From positions 1,881,768 to 1,945,767 of the forward strand of contig NZ_KQ033913.1 in the NCBI RefSeq assembly GCF_000969835.1: 64,000 bases of DNA, given 5' to 3'. The notes below the pieces were generated by a model. It was not told where the DNA came from. It did no database searches and saw only the letters and a list, made by a program, of their open reading frames with translations. The stretch is from Parabacteroides goldsteinii DSM 19448 = WAL 12034 (GTDB taxonomy: Bacteria > Bacteroidota > Bacteroidia > Bacteroidales > Tannerellaceae). Each line of letters begins with the position of its first letter. Positions within the stretch are counted from its first letter, which is position 1. A program made the translations under genes and the position numbers. Below, in pieces: positions 35,039 to 43,102 of the stretch.

Positions 35039-36184
35039 CTATTTTTTATCGATTCTAAAAGAGATTATACAAATATAAAGGATGCAAAGCAGGAGGATGG
35101 ACAATCCGGCAACCTGTCCGAAACCATCGGCTACAATTCCCATCAACGGCGTTATCAGGGCACCACCGGATACTCCCATAATCATCAGAGCGGATATTTC
35201 ATTTGCCCGTTCCGGCTTGTGCTGAAGGGCGTATGAGAAGATGATCGAAAAGACATTCGCACACGCCAACCCTACAATAACGATCATAACAAACATGCTC
35301 CACATATCCGGAACCAGCAACAACAAGACAAATGCTGCTATCGCAACAAACATACTATATTTCAGGAAGCGGGCACCGGAGAGTTTCGCCAGCAGGAAAG
35401 CTCCGGCAAACGAACCAATCGTACGGGCGGCAAAATAAAGGCTGGTACCCAGTCCGGCTTCGGAAACGGGCATACCTGTCCGTTCCATCAGCAACTTGGG
35501 GATAGTAGTGTTCAAGCCGACATCTATACCGACAATAAAAAGGATCCCCAGGAACAGGGATACGATATATTTATCCTTGAACAGGGATAAGGTGGTAGCA
35601 AAGGTAGCCCCGGCCTCTTCCAGCTTTTCCTTTCCCGGGATCGTGGAGATCAGCCAGATCGTAGAGATCAGTGTCGTTACTGCGTAAACAAGGAATATCA
35701 ATTTCCAGTCACCCCAGAAAGAGGCAGCCGCCCCGGCAATGATCGGGCCGAGGAAAGAGGAAATCGACTTGATAAATTGCCCCAGAGTCAGGACACTCGT
35801 AATACGGTCCGGACTAACTACATTAGCCACCATCGGATTCAGGGAAACCTGTAAAATAGTATTACCGATCCCCAATAAGGCAAAGGCCAGCAGGATGCAG
35901 GCAAAGTCATAAAAGAACAGAGGCAGCAACATCGCCAGAGCTGTAACAGCCAACGCGATGACCACCGTGTTACGTCGTCCGAGCTTTCCCATCATAACTC
36001 CTGTCGGAATAGAAAACAGGGCGAACCAAAGGAAAACCATCATCGGAATCAGGTTTGCCAATGTATCGGACAGGGAGAAGTCTACCTTTACATAGTTGGT
36101 TGCTATGCCGACAACATCAGCGAAACCCATCACAAAGAAACCGAAGAGGATGGGATAAATGGCTTTCGAATTTTGTTTATTCAT
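35039..36184 (-). CDS. MFS sugar transporter
   Basis: A 381-residue major facilitator protein with 12 predicted membrane helices, from the ATG at 36184 (MNKQNSKAIYPILFGFFVMG). The MFS A-motif appears as MMGKLGRRNTVVIAL between helices 2 and 3. It resembles the FucP/GlcP-type sugar-proton symporters used by Bacteroidales for monosaccharides. Sitting between GH92 and GH38 genes and beside kinase and isomerase genes, it most likely imports mannose released in the periplasm. The substrate is inferred from context only. Confidence 0.88.
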   Translation of the reverse strand: MNKQNSKAIYPILFGFFVMGFADVVGIATNYVKVDFSLSDTLANLIPMMVFLWFALFSIPTGVMMGKLGRRNTVVIALAVTALAMLLPLFFYDFACILLAFALLGIGNTILQVSLNPMVANVVSPDRITSVLTLGQFIKSISSFLGPIIAGAAASFWGDWKLIFLVYAVTTLISTIWLISTIPGKEKLEEAGATFATTLSLFKDKYIVSLFLGILFIVGIDVGLNTTIPKLLMERTGMPVSEAGLGTSLYFAARTIGSFAGAFLLAKLSGARFLKYSMFVAIAAFVLLLLVPDMWSMFVMIVIVGLACANVFSIIFSYALQHKPERANEISALMIMGVSGGALITPLMGIVADGFGQVAGLSILLLCILYICIISFRIDKK

Positions 36185-36200
36185 GGTATGTATTGTTTTT

Positions 36201-38573
36201 TCAATAATCATTATATGTATCTACCGGCTGATTCCCCATATCCAGTTCCAGACGTCCTCCCGCTGCAATTGTTTCAAAAGGAATGCGGGTAGTTGGATAG
36301 ACTTTACCGTTCAGACGGTACTGCTGAACATAATAGTTTTCTTTGCTGTTGTTCTTTGTTTCGATAACAAATTCTTTTCCTTTATAGTATGTATTATTCA
36401 GCTGAATCGTTATTTTATCGAATACAGGGCTGCCCAAAGCAAAAGAAGGTTGCGGGTCTGTCAGTCCTTTGACATCGAACAGTCCCAGGGAAGCGATCGC
36501 ATACCAGGCACCCAACTGTCCCTGGTCTTCATCCTGCCCGTAACCGTAACCATGAATACCGTCCGTTCCATAGAACTCGTCCAGAATGGCACGTACCCAT
36601 TTCTGGGTCAGCGAAGGACGTCCCGCCTCGTTGAACAGCCAGGAGATATGGAGGCAAGGTTGGTTGCCATGATTATACAAAGTTTGCAGACCGGCAAAGG
36701 CTCCGACCTCCGTACCACCGCTGAAGATCAGCTCGCGGGAAACAGTAAAGATACTGTCGAGACGCTGATTGAAAACATCGGCTCCGACCTTGCCGACCAG
36801 GCCTTCCGCATCATGCGGCACATAGAACGTGTACTGCCAGGCATTTCCTTCCTGGAAACCGCGCCACACCTGCATCGGGTTGAAGTTATCAATGAAACTT
36901 CCATCAGCCTTCTTCGGATGAACAAAATTAGTGGACGGATCATAGATACGTTCCCAGCCTTTCGACAGCCACATCAGTTTATCATAGTCGTCAGTCTTAC
37001 CCAATTTCTTTGCCCATTGAGCGACTGCCCAGGCACTGTAAGAATATTCTAATGTATGGGAAGCGGAGAACATAAAGGCCTCGTCGGGACCATTACCATT
37101 TTCCAGATGGGGGACATATCCGTATTCAAGGAACTTATCCGTATCGACCTTTCCGGCCCCCAGCGGACGGTTCGTACCGTCGAGTTCATTTTTAATAGAA
37201 GCCTCATAAGCCAGGTCGACATCGAAATCACGGATACCGCACTGATAAGCCCCGGCCAGAATCGTAGTCAGCAGGTTGGTCCCTACCCCCGATACATAAC
37301 GGCTATTGGCCAAGCCATCTGCCAACCATCCGGCATCTTTGTAGACCAGCAAATGACTGCTGATATAATCGGATGCATATTCAGGATAAGCCAGAATCCA
37401 AACTTGCGAAAGATTCCATTGCGCTCCCCAGGCTGCATCGGTATTATAAAGGTTATGGGCAGGCTTGCCATTTTCCAAAGGTATCTGCCCTACACTACCG
37501 TCGTTGCGGGGATAGGCTCCGTTTACATCGCTGGCAAGGCCGCGTCCCAGCAGGGCATGGTAAAGACCGGTATAGAATTTCACCTTATCTTCTTTGACCG
37601 GTGTCTCTACCCGGATGCGTCCGAGGTAGTTTTCCCATTGCCGGTGAGCCGCCTCTTTCGCCTCGTCAAAGGTAAGCGTGCGGGCTTCCGTATCACGGTT
37701 CAGACGGGCATTTTCCACAGAGGTATATGACAGGCCGACCTTGGCAGTAATGCTTTCTCCTTCCGCAGTCTTATAGGTAAGATATAATCCCGAACCGACT
37801 CCGGAAACCTGTTTTGCATCCGGCTGTACCTTTTCACCGATGAAGGTGCCATATCCGGAAGGCTGTTTATCCAACTGGGCAGAAAAATACAACGGCACTG
37901 TTGCGCCCGGCTGGTATTTCTTTACATATTCCGGCAAGGTAATCACCCAGCCTTCAACCGTCCCGTCATCATTTAACGTAACGGAGGCATCCTTCACAGC
38001 ACCACTTTCACCCTGCCGGTTACCTATATCGAACAGGATACGGCTTTCTTCAGAAGCAGGGAACGTATAACGCTGAAAAGCCACACGAGGGGTGGCTGTC
38101 AGTTCTGCCCGGATATGGTAGTCTTGCAGATTCACAGAATAATAACCGGCAGTGGCAATCTCTTCCGAATGATCGAAACGGGAACGGTAACCGCTTCCGG
38201 TCGAATCATTCACGGCACCGGGGACAGTCTTCAACTCACCCACCGTCGGCATCAGGACGATACCACCCACCTGAAACTCGTGGAGACAGGGAAAACCTTC
38301 AATGGAAGTATCGCGATAGTCATAGCCGGTTGCTTCCCAGCCGGAGTTATTCCCCAAATGGGCGTTTGTCGATGGAGCAGGTTTCGCCATACCGAAAGGC
38401 ATCGCACCGGGGGTGAAATGGAACCAGCGGCAATGTGCCGTCCCGATACGCGGTTCCACATATTGGGACAGGTTCTCCGCAACCGCCTTCTCTTCTTTCA
38501 CCGGCGAGCAGGAAACAACCAGCAAGCCTGTCAGAAGGGTGAGAACCGGAGTTATTAAACAGTTTGTATTCAT
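36201..38573 (-). CDS. GH92 alpha-mannosidase, lipoprotein, divergent signature (third copy by position)
   Basis: A 790-residue GH92-family lipoprotein (LLVVSCSPVKEE at about residue 22). It begins LSQYVEPRIGTAHCRWFHFT and has NLYNTDAAWGAQWNLSQVW where the other copies have WDTFRA-type sequence. The usual family signature is altered to YGQDEDQGQLGAWYAIASLG followed by LFDVKG, in place of GFYPVxPG. The acidic residues are kept, so it is probably active, but on another linkage or on mannose-phosphate or substituted ends. It follows the ROK kinase gene by about 20 bases and precedes the transporter. Confidence 0.88.
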   Translation of the reverse strand: MNTNCLITPVLTLLTGLLVVSCSPVKEEKAVAENLSQYVEPRIGTAHCRWFHFTPGAMPFGMAKPAPSTNAHLGNNSGWEATGYDYRDTSIEGFPCLHEFQVGGIVLMPTVGELKTVPGAVNDSTGSGYRSRFDHSEEIATAGYYSVNLQDYHIRAELTATPRVAFQRYTFPASEESRILFDIGNRQGESGAVKDASVTLNDDGTVEGWVITLPEYVKKYQPGATVPLYFSAQLDKQPSGYGTFIGEKVQPDAKQVSGVGSGLYLTYKTAEGESITAKVGLSYTSVENARLNRDTEARTLTFDEAKEAAHRQWENYLGRIRVETPVKEDKVKFYTGLYHALLGRGLASDVNGAYPRNDGSVGQIPLENGKPAHNLYNTDAAWGAQWNLSQVWILAYPEYASDYISSHLLVYKDAGWLADGLANSRYVSGVGTNLLTTILAGAYQCGIRDFDVDLAYEASIKNELDGTNRPLGAGKVDTDKFLEYGYVPHLENGNGPDEAFMFSASHTLEYSYSAWAVAQWAKKLGKTDDYDKLMWLSKGWERIYDPSTNFVHPKKADGSFIDNFNPMQVWRGFQEGNAWQYTFYVPHDAEGLVGKVGADVFNQRLDSIFTVSRELIFSGGTEVGAFAGLQTLYNHGNQPCLHISWLFNEAGRPSLTQKWVRAILDEFYGTDGIHGYGYGQDEDQGQLGAWYAIASLGLFDVKGLTDPQPSFALGSPVFDKITIQLNNTYYKGKEFVIETKNNSKENYYVQQYRLNGKVYPTTRIPFETIAAGGRLELDMGNQPVDTYNDY

Positions 38574-38594
38574 GGCGTATTTATTTTTACATTC

Positions 38595-39680
38595 TTATAA
38601 ATGATTCAAGGCATATACATAAGCACCCAAAGCGACCGAACGGCTGGCCCCCTGCTTACTTATCATGACACCGATGCGTTTGCAAGGGTCGTAATCCACC
38701 TGGCGATCCGAACCGGGAACAGGTATCTTCACCGCTTCCCCTCGGGCAAACCGGTTGAAGTCCGCTTCGTCATCCAAATTGAATGCTTTGCTTTGCAGAC
38801 GGCTGAAACGGCTTCCGTCCATCATACCGGTCTCGCTATTCATCTCTTCAAGCAAGGCAGGCATGAAATATTTGGCAGCACCGGTCAGTCCTCCGCCAAT
38901 CACGACCAGACCGTCGATCAAAGTGATGGCCTGCGCTATGGCATCCCCGGCCATTTCCCCCAATTCGGCAAAGGCACGGCGGGCGGCATCCTGATTTCCG
39001 GGACGGGTACCTTCGGCGATATCGAAAATATCTTTCGGAGTCAAAGCGGAAGTGTCGCCGGAAAGCTCACGATAGACATGCTGCACGGCTCGGATACTGA
39101 CACTTTCCTCTACGATATATTGCTGGTGTTTCTTGTTGCGGAAGCACCAGATATCGCCTCCGGCCGCATTGTCTCCCATCAGCAGGTCACCGTTTATCAC
39201 GACTCCGGCACCAAAACCGGTACCGAGTGTTACGCCGAGCAGATTTTTATAACGCTTAATGCTTCCCGCCTTTTCCAAACGAAGATTTACCTCCGGCAAT
39301 GCGCCGGTAAGAGCTTCGCCATAAGCAAAAAGGTCGCCGTCATTATTGATGAAGACAGGGATGCCGAACTTTTCTTCCAGGTACGGGCCCAACGCTACGC
39401 CTCCGCGGAAAGAAGGAAAGTTCGGCAGATTACCGATAATACCGGCCGGATAATCGGCTGGTCCGGGAAAAGCAAAACTGATGGCAACCGGGGCTTCCGT
39501 CAGTTGTTCGCGAATCCGGGAAAAACCTGTTGCCAATTGCCCCAGGCACTGTTCCAGATTACAGGCACAAGAGGGCAACGTTATAGGAGTCACTATCTCA
39601 TTTCCCCCACGGATAGCCGAAAAGACCAGGTTGGTCCCTCCGGCATCAAGGGTCATTACTATGCGGTTATCGTTATACAT
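38595..39680 (-). CDS. ROK family sugar kinase
   Basis: A 361-residue cytosolic protein. TLDAGGTNLVFSAIRGG is the ATP phosphate-binding motif, AISFAFPGPADYPAG and FINNDGDLFAYGEALTG carry the sugar-binding residues (ND pair), and GVTLGTGFGAGVVINGDLL is the phosphate 2/adenosine region. The zinc-binding CxCGxxGC motif of many ROK proteins is replaced by a shorter segment (GDIWCFRNKKHQQ). Located between the mannose-6-phosphate isomerase and GH92 genes, it is the likely mannokinase of the pathway; glucose or fructose as substrate is equally compatible with the family. Confidence 0.88.
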   Translation of the reverse strand: MYNDNRIVMTLDAGGTNLVFSAIRGGNEIVTPITLPSCACNLEQCLGQLATGFSRIREQLTEAPVAISFAFPGPADYPAGIIGNLPNFPSFRGGVALGPYLEEKFGIPVFINNDGDLFAYGEALTGALPEVNLRLEKAGSIKRYKNLLGVTLGTGFGAGVVINGDLLMGDNAAGGDIWCFRNKKHQQYIVEESVSIRAVQHVYRELSGDTSALTPKDIFDIAEGTRPGNQDAARRAFAELGEMAGDAIAQAITLIDGLVVIGGGLTGAAKYFMPALLEEMNSETGMMDGSRFSRLQSKAFNLDDEADFNRFARGEAVKIPVPGSDRQVDYDPCKRIGVMISKQGASRSVALGAYVYALNHL

Positions 39681-39713
39681 TATATATATGTGTGTTTAAT
39701 TGATATTCGATTG

Positions 39714-41465
39714 TTATCCTTTCGTCCGTACATAAGCCTTGATCGTTCCGCAGGTTTTTCCTTCTGAAATGCCATACGGGCGGATCGTGTAATCACCGAC
39801 TACGGCCGGTACGATAAATGTCTCGGCATAATGAACGATAAACGGTTCGAACGCATTTACCGGACTTTCCACGATCAGTTCATCTCCTTCTATCACATTA
39901 AAAACGTTGACTCCCCCACCTGTATTGTGCGGCACTGTGCCGGTAAACCAGTGGCGGCGGGTTTCGATAAACTCATTTTCATGCAGACCGGTACGTTCTT
40001 CTACCCAGCCTTCGCCTTCGGCACGCGGTTCGAAATGATTGACCAACTGGTCGCGTACAAACTCCGTCTGCCGTTCCCATTGTATCACATGCGAACCGTG
40101 GGTGATGTTGATAGGACGCGGTTTGCCGTCCAACCCCAGGCGTCCCCAGTCCCATAACTTGAATGTGAAAAGGCTCGGGGTAGCACTGATCTCCAGTACC
40201 ATCGCATTAGAACCGGAGCAATGGATAGTGCCGTTCGGGATCAGATAATGATCATGTTTCCTGGCCGGCCATTTGTTTACGTACTTCTCCGTATCGAACG
40301 GCTTACCCGATACCTGGGCTTCATTCAATGCGTCGATCATCTCATCCGGGTTCACGCCCGTTTTCAGACCGAGGTAAACGGTTGCATCCTCTCCGGCATC
40401 CAACAGATAATAACTTTCGTCCTGTGTATAATAGATGCCGAACGTATCACGGATATACTGGGTAGTCGGGTGTACCTGCAAACTGAGGTTGCCCCCTCCC
40501 ATCGTATCCAGGAAGTCGAAACGGATCGGGAAATCCTGTCCGAAGCGCGATTCGACCGGGCCTCCCAACAGGTTACGGGTTTGATAAAATACAAGATTAT
40601 TAGAGGCCATCTCAAACAGTTCGCCTTCTACTTTCAGATACAGGCTGTTCTCTTCGGGCACGCAGTCGAAACACCAGCCGAAGTTTGCTTGTTCCTTATC
40701 GAGGTCGCAAACTTCCTTCATCCATTGTCCTCCCCAGGGGGCCGGGTCGAAGAAAGGAACCACACGGAACGGTTTACGGGCTGTCTTTTCCAGTCCGGCA
40801 CGCAGGGTTTCGCCGGTTATCATTTTAGGCATACCGGGGATATGAGTATCCAGCCAGTAATCTGCTTTCGGTAACAGTTGTTTTTTCAGGGCGTCACAAA
40901 CATTCCAGTCAATGAAATATCCGCGTTTGTAATGGAGCGAAGGCGCTTCCTCCCGTTTTTTTACTCCCAGGCCGTCGATCTTTCCCTGGCGGAAACGTTG
41001 TTGTATCTCCCAACGTGCCATATCGACATAGACCAGTACATCAGCTTCGGGAACAACCTCTGCCGCAGCATGCCCGTAAACGATTACCAGTCCGGTCGCA
41101 GCTTTTATCTTTTCCCGGCATTCTTTTACTTTGTCCGCATCCAGGAAGTCTGCATAGTAAAACGGGGCACGGCGTCCAAAAAGGCGATCGTCTGTCAGAT
41201 AAGGACGCGTCATCTTCTCAATATCTTCTACGCCTTTAAAACATTGATCCGAATGAATCATCAAAGAAGGATGCAATGTTGCCAGGTGTTCAGCCAGTTC
41301 CTCCGGGTATACACCATGATAACATTCAATGACAACGACCTTTCGTGCCAACTCTTCCGGGACGTTGCATACGTCCTTCAACTTATCCAAAACAGACTCC
41401 CAACCTTTCCAAAGAGCCCCGTCGACGGTTGTCGAGGGGCTTTTATCGTAATTACTTTTTCTCAT
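39714..41465 (-). CDS. Class I mannose-6-phosphate isomerase with N-terminal extra domain
   Basis: A 583-residue protein. The C-terminal half (about residues 240-580) is a type I phosphomannose isomerase cupin: PAPWGGQWM, SLQVHPTTQY (zinc-binding Gln-x-His), LIPNGTIHCSG and KLWDWGRLG. It turns mannose-6-phosphate into fructose-6-phosphate. The N-terminal about 230 residues (VVIECYHGVYPEELAEHL, GLVIVYGHAAAEV) look like a nucleoside/cytidylate-kinase-like fold without a clear P-loop; its role is unknown. The protein is nearly twice as long as standard ManA. It follows the glycosidase gene by 15 bases and completes the catabolic route. Confidence 0.88.
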   Translation of the reverse strand: MRKSNYDKSPSTTVDGALWKGWESVLDKLKDVCNVPEELARKVVVIECYHGVYPEELAEHLATLHPSLMIHSDQCFKGVEDIEKMTRPYLTDDRLFGRRAPFYYADFLDADKVKECREKIKAATGLVIVYGHAAAEVVPEADVLVYVDMARWEIQQRFRQGKIDGLGVKKREEAPSLHYKRGYFIDWNVCDALKKQLLPKADYWLDTHIPGMPKMITGETLRAGLEKTARKPFRVVPFFDPAPWGGQWMKEVCDLDKEQANFGWCFDCVPEENSLYLKVEGELFEMASNNLVFYQTRNLLGGPVESRFGQDFPIRFDFLDTMGGGNLSLQVHPTTQYIRDTFGIYYTQDESYYLLDAGEDATVYLGLKTGVNPDEMIDALNEAQVSGKPFDTEKYVNKWPARKHDHYLIPNGTIHCSGSNAMVLEISATPSLFTFKLWDWGRLGLDGKPRPINITHGSHVIQWERQTEFVRDQLVNHFEPRAEGEGWVEERTGLHENEFIETRRHWFTGTVPHNTGGGVNVFNVIEGDELIVESPVNAFEPFIVHYAETFIVPAVVGDYTIRPYGISEGKTCGTIKAYVRTKG

Positions 41466-41480
41466 TTATATGATATTTTA

Positions 41481-42779
41481 TTATTTATTCTCTTCCGACC
41501 ATTGATTGAACATCTCGATAGCTTTCGCCAGTACCCCGGCCGAACCTTTGAAATGACCGGAACCGCTGGGTACGCCGCCTTTGCCGTACCATTCATAAAA
41601 TCCCTGGTTCTTTATGACGCGATCGATCATCGGACGCACTTCTTCGTAGGCTTCCTTCACCATGCCGTTGGCAATAAGCTGCTGGATCATACGACCGCCG
41701 AACCAGGTCCAGTCTCCCCCATTCTGATAAATATAGGGTTTGGACATTCCACCACGGAAGAACCCTTCCGGATAAGTAGGATACAACGTAAGACCGATAC
41801 TCGGCATACCGGACAGGCGGACATTCTCCAACATCTGCGCATTGACAACGGCTATTTCTTCGGGAGACAACAGGCCGGCTTCTATCGCGATGGCGGTTCC
41901 TCCGTGATAATGCACATCCAGTTCGTTAAAGCCTTCCGGTATCGGAGATTTCTCCAGGTAGATATGGGGAATAAACTTCTGACGCTGTTCATCCCAGAGA
42001 TGTTTGCGGGTATTCGCTGCTATATGCTGGCGAAGTTCTTTCCAGCGGGTCTTATCCACATTATCCGCAGTCATTTCCTGCATAAAATCGAGGGCGATGA
42101 TAAACATGGCATTGTCGTAGACATCGATCGCTGGGTCCGACAATTCATTCATATCGCAACCGAAATCGTCGTTGGGTTGCACGTCGCCCCAGTCTGCCGT
42201 CATGGCTCCGTAGAGAAGGCCATATTGTTCGTTATAACGTTCCTTCATCAGATAGTCGATCATTCCGACCATACGGTCGTAGACGGTACGGCCGGCTACC
42301 ACTTCGTTCAGGATAGAGGTGTCGCCGGTCTTGCGAATATACTTTCCTACGATATGGATCAGGGAAGATTCCTGGTCTGTTTCGACTGTATTCTTGAAAG
42401 CGACATGGTCGGGCGCAGCATCAGAATAATAAGGATGATCGTCACCCCAGTTGAAGTCTGTTTTCAGGACATATCCGTCTATCATCTCGTCGTTTGGCTG
42501 TTGCAGGGCAAAAAACAGCAGGATCGCATTGCGCAGATCGGACGGGTTGCTTTCTTCGCAGGCCACTTCAATAAAGGTATTCATATCGCGCGCCCATATC
42601 TGGGAGTAACCGCTTCCGGCATTAAAACCGCTGCGGATTACGGCACGGGCCATACTGTCGACGGTATGAAAACTTTGGTCGGCCAGGATATCCCCGGCTA
42701 ACTGTTGAGTTGCTGTAGGCGCTGTACAGGATAGAAGTCCGCTACAAAACAAAGCAAAGAGTAAGTGTTTTTTCTTCAT
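41481..42779 (-). CDS. (alpha/alpha)6-barrel glycoside hydrolase-like lipoprotein
   Basis: A 432-residue lipoprotein (LLSCTAP at about residue 18). The sequence has the look of a six-hairpin glycosidase: GSGYSQIWARDMNTFIEVAC, a short acidic TVETDQESSLIHIVGKYI, YGLLYGAMTADWGDVQPNDD, and GFYEWYGKGGVPSGSGHFKG near the end. The general plan resembles GH125/GH15-like enzymes, but I cannot assign a family with confidence. As the first gene of an operon of mannosidases, mannose-6-phosphate isomerase and a sugar kinase, it is likely an exo-glycosidase acting on mannose-containing glycans. Confidence 0.75.
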   Translation of the reverse strand: MKKKHLLFALFCSGLLSCTAPTATQQLAGDILADQSFHTVDSMARAVIRSGFNAGSGYSQIWARDMNTFIEVACEESNPSDLRNAILLFFALQQPNDEMIDGYVLKTDFNWGDDHPYYSDAAPDHVAFKNTVETDQESSLIHIVGKYIRKTGDTSILNEVVAGRTVYDRMVGMIDYLMKERYNEQYGLLYGAMTADWGDVQPNDDFGCDMNELSDPAIDVYDNAMFIIALDFMQEMTADNVDKTRWKELRQHIAANTRKHLWDEQRQKFIPHIYLEKSPIPEGFNELDVHYHGGTAIAIEAGLLSPEEIAVVNAQMLENVRLSGMPSIGLTLYPTYPEGFFRGGMSKPYIYQNGGDWTWFGGRMIQQLIANGMVKEAYEEVRPMIDRVIKNQGFYEWYGKGGVPSGSGHFKGSAGVLAKAIEMFNQWSEENK

Positions 42780-42802
42780 GAATCAGTTGTATTTATCCAC
42801 GG

Positions 42803-42810
42803 CAAAGATA
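42803..42810 (-). promoter_or_regulatory. Minus-7 element for the mannose-glycan operon
   Basis: TATCTTTG on the minus strand, 24 bases before the ATG at 42779. No exact TTTG minus-33 at normal spacing. This would be the main promoter of the operon running to 27043. Confidence 0.55.
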
Positions 42811-42912
42811 AAAAGGTTACTTCTGAATAAAACAAGCATTTGTTTCGATGTAGTTGGACTATCTTACGATTTGGAAGTTCGGGAATGCCGGTTAAACGGT
42901 GAAAGTTGCCTT

Positions 42913-43092
42913 CCTAGACCTAGGGAATGAACTTTAAACGGTGAAAAGTCATTTCTTAGACCTAAGAAGTCTACTTTAAACGTTTGAAACACGTCTTTTA
43001 GGCCTAAAAGATAAACTTTCACCATTGAAAAGCCACTTTTTAGGCCTAAGAAGTCCACTTTAAACAGTTAACCGGGATTTCTTAGACCTAAA
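42913..43092. repeat. 42-nt tandem array with palindromic TTAGGCCTAA cores
   Basis: Five copies of a palindromic core (TAGACCTAG, TAGACCTAA, TAGGCCTAA, TAGGCCTAA, TAGACCTAA) begin at 42915, 42957, 42999, 43041 and 43083, exactly 42 bases apart each time. The sequence between cores is related but more variable (ACTTTAAACGGTGAAA type). The array fills the space between the alpha-2-macroglobulin stop codon and the mannose-glycan operon promoter. It lacks unique spacers, so it is not a CRISPR. Confidence 0.9.
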
Positions 43093-43102
43093 AGACTCTT
43101 TT

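Noticed and set aside
40878..42701. A 607-codon open frame opposite the glycosidase and isomerase genes
   Set aside because: It runs across two real genes on the other strand and has no motif of its own.
42864..43058. A 64-codon frame with a 14-residue repeat (DFLGLK type)
   Set aside because: It only reflects the 42-base tandem array, whose period is a multiple of three; conservation is in the palindromic DNA cores, not in a protein-like pattern.
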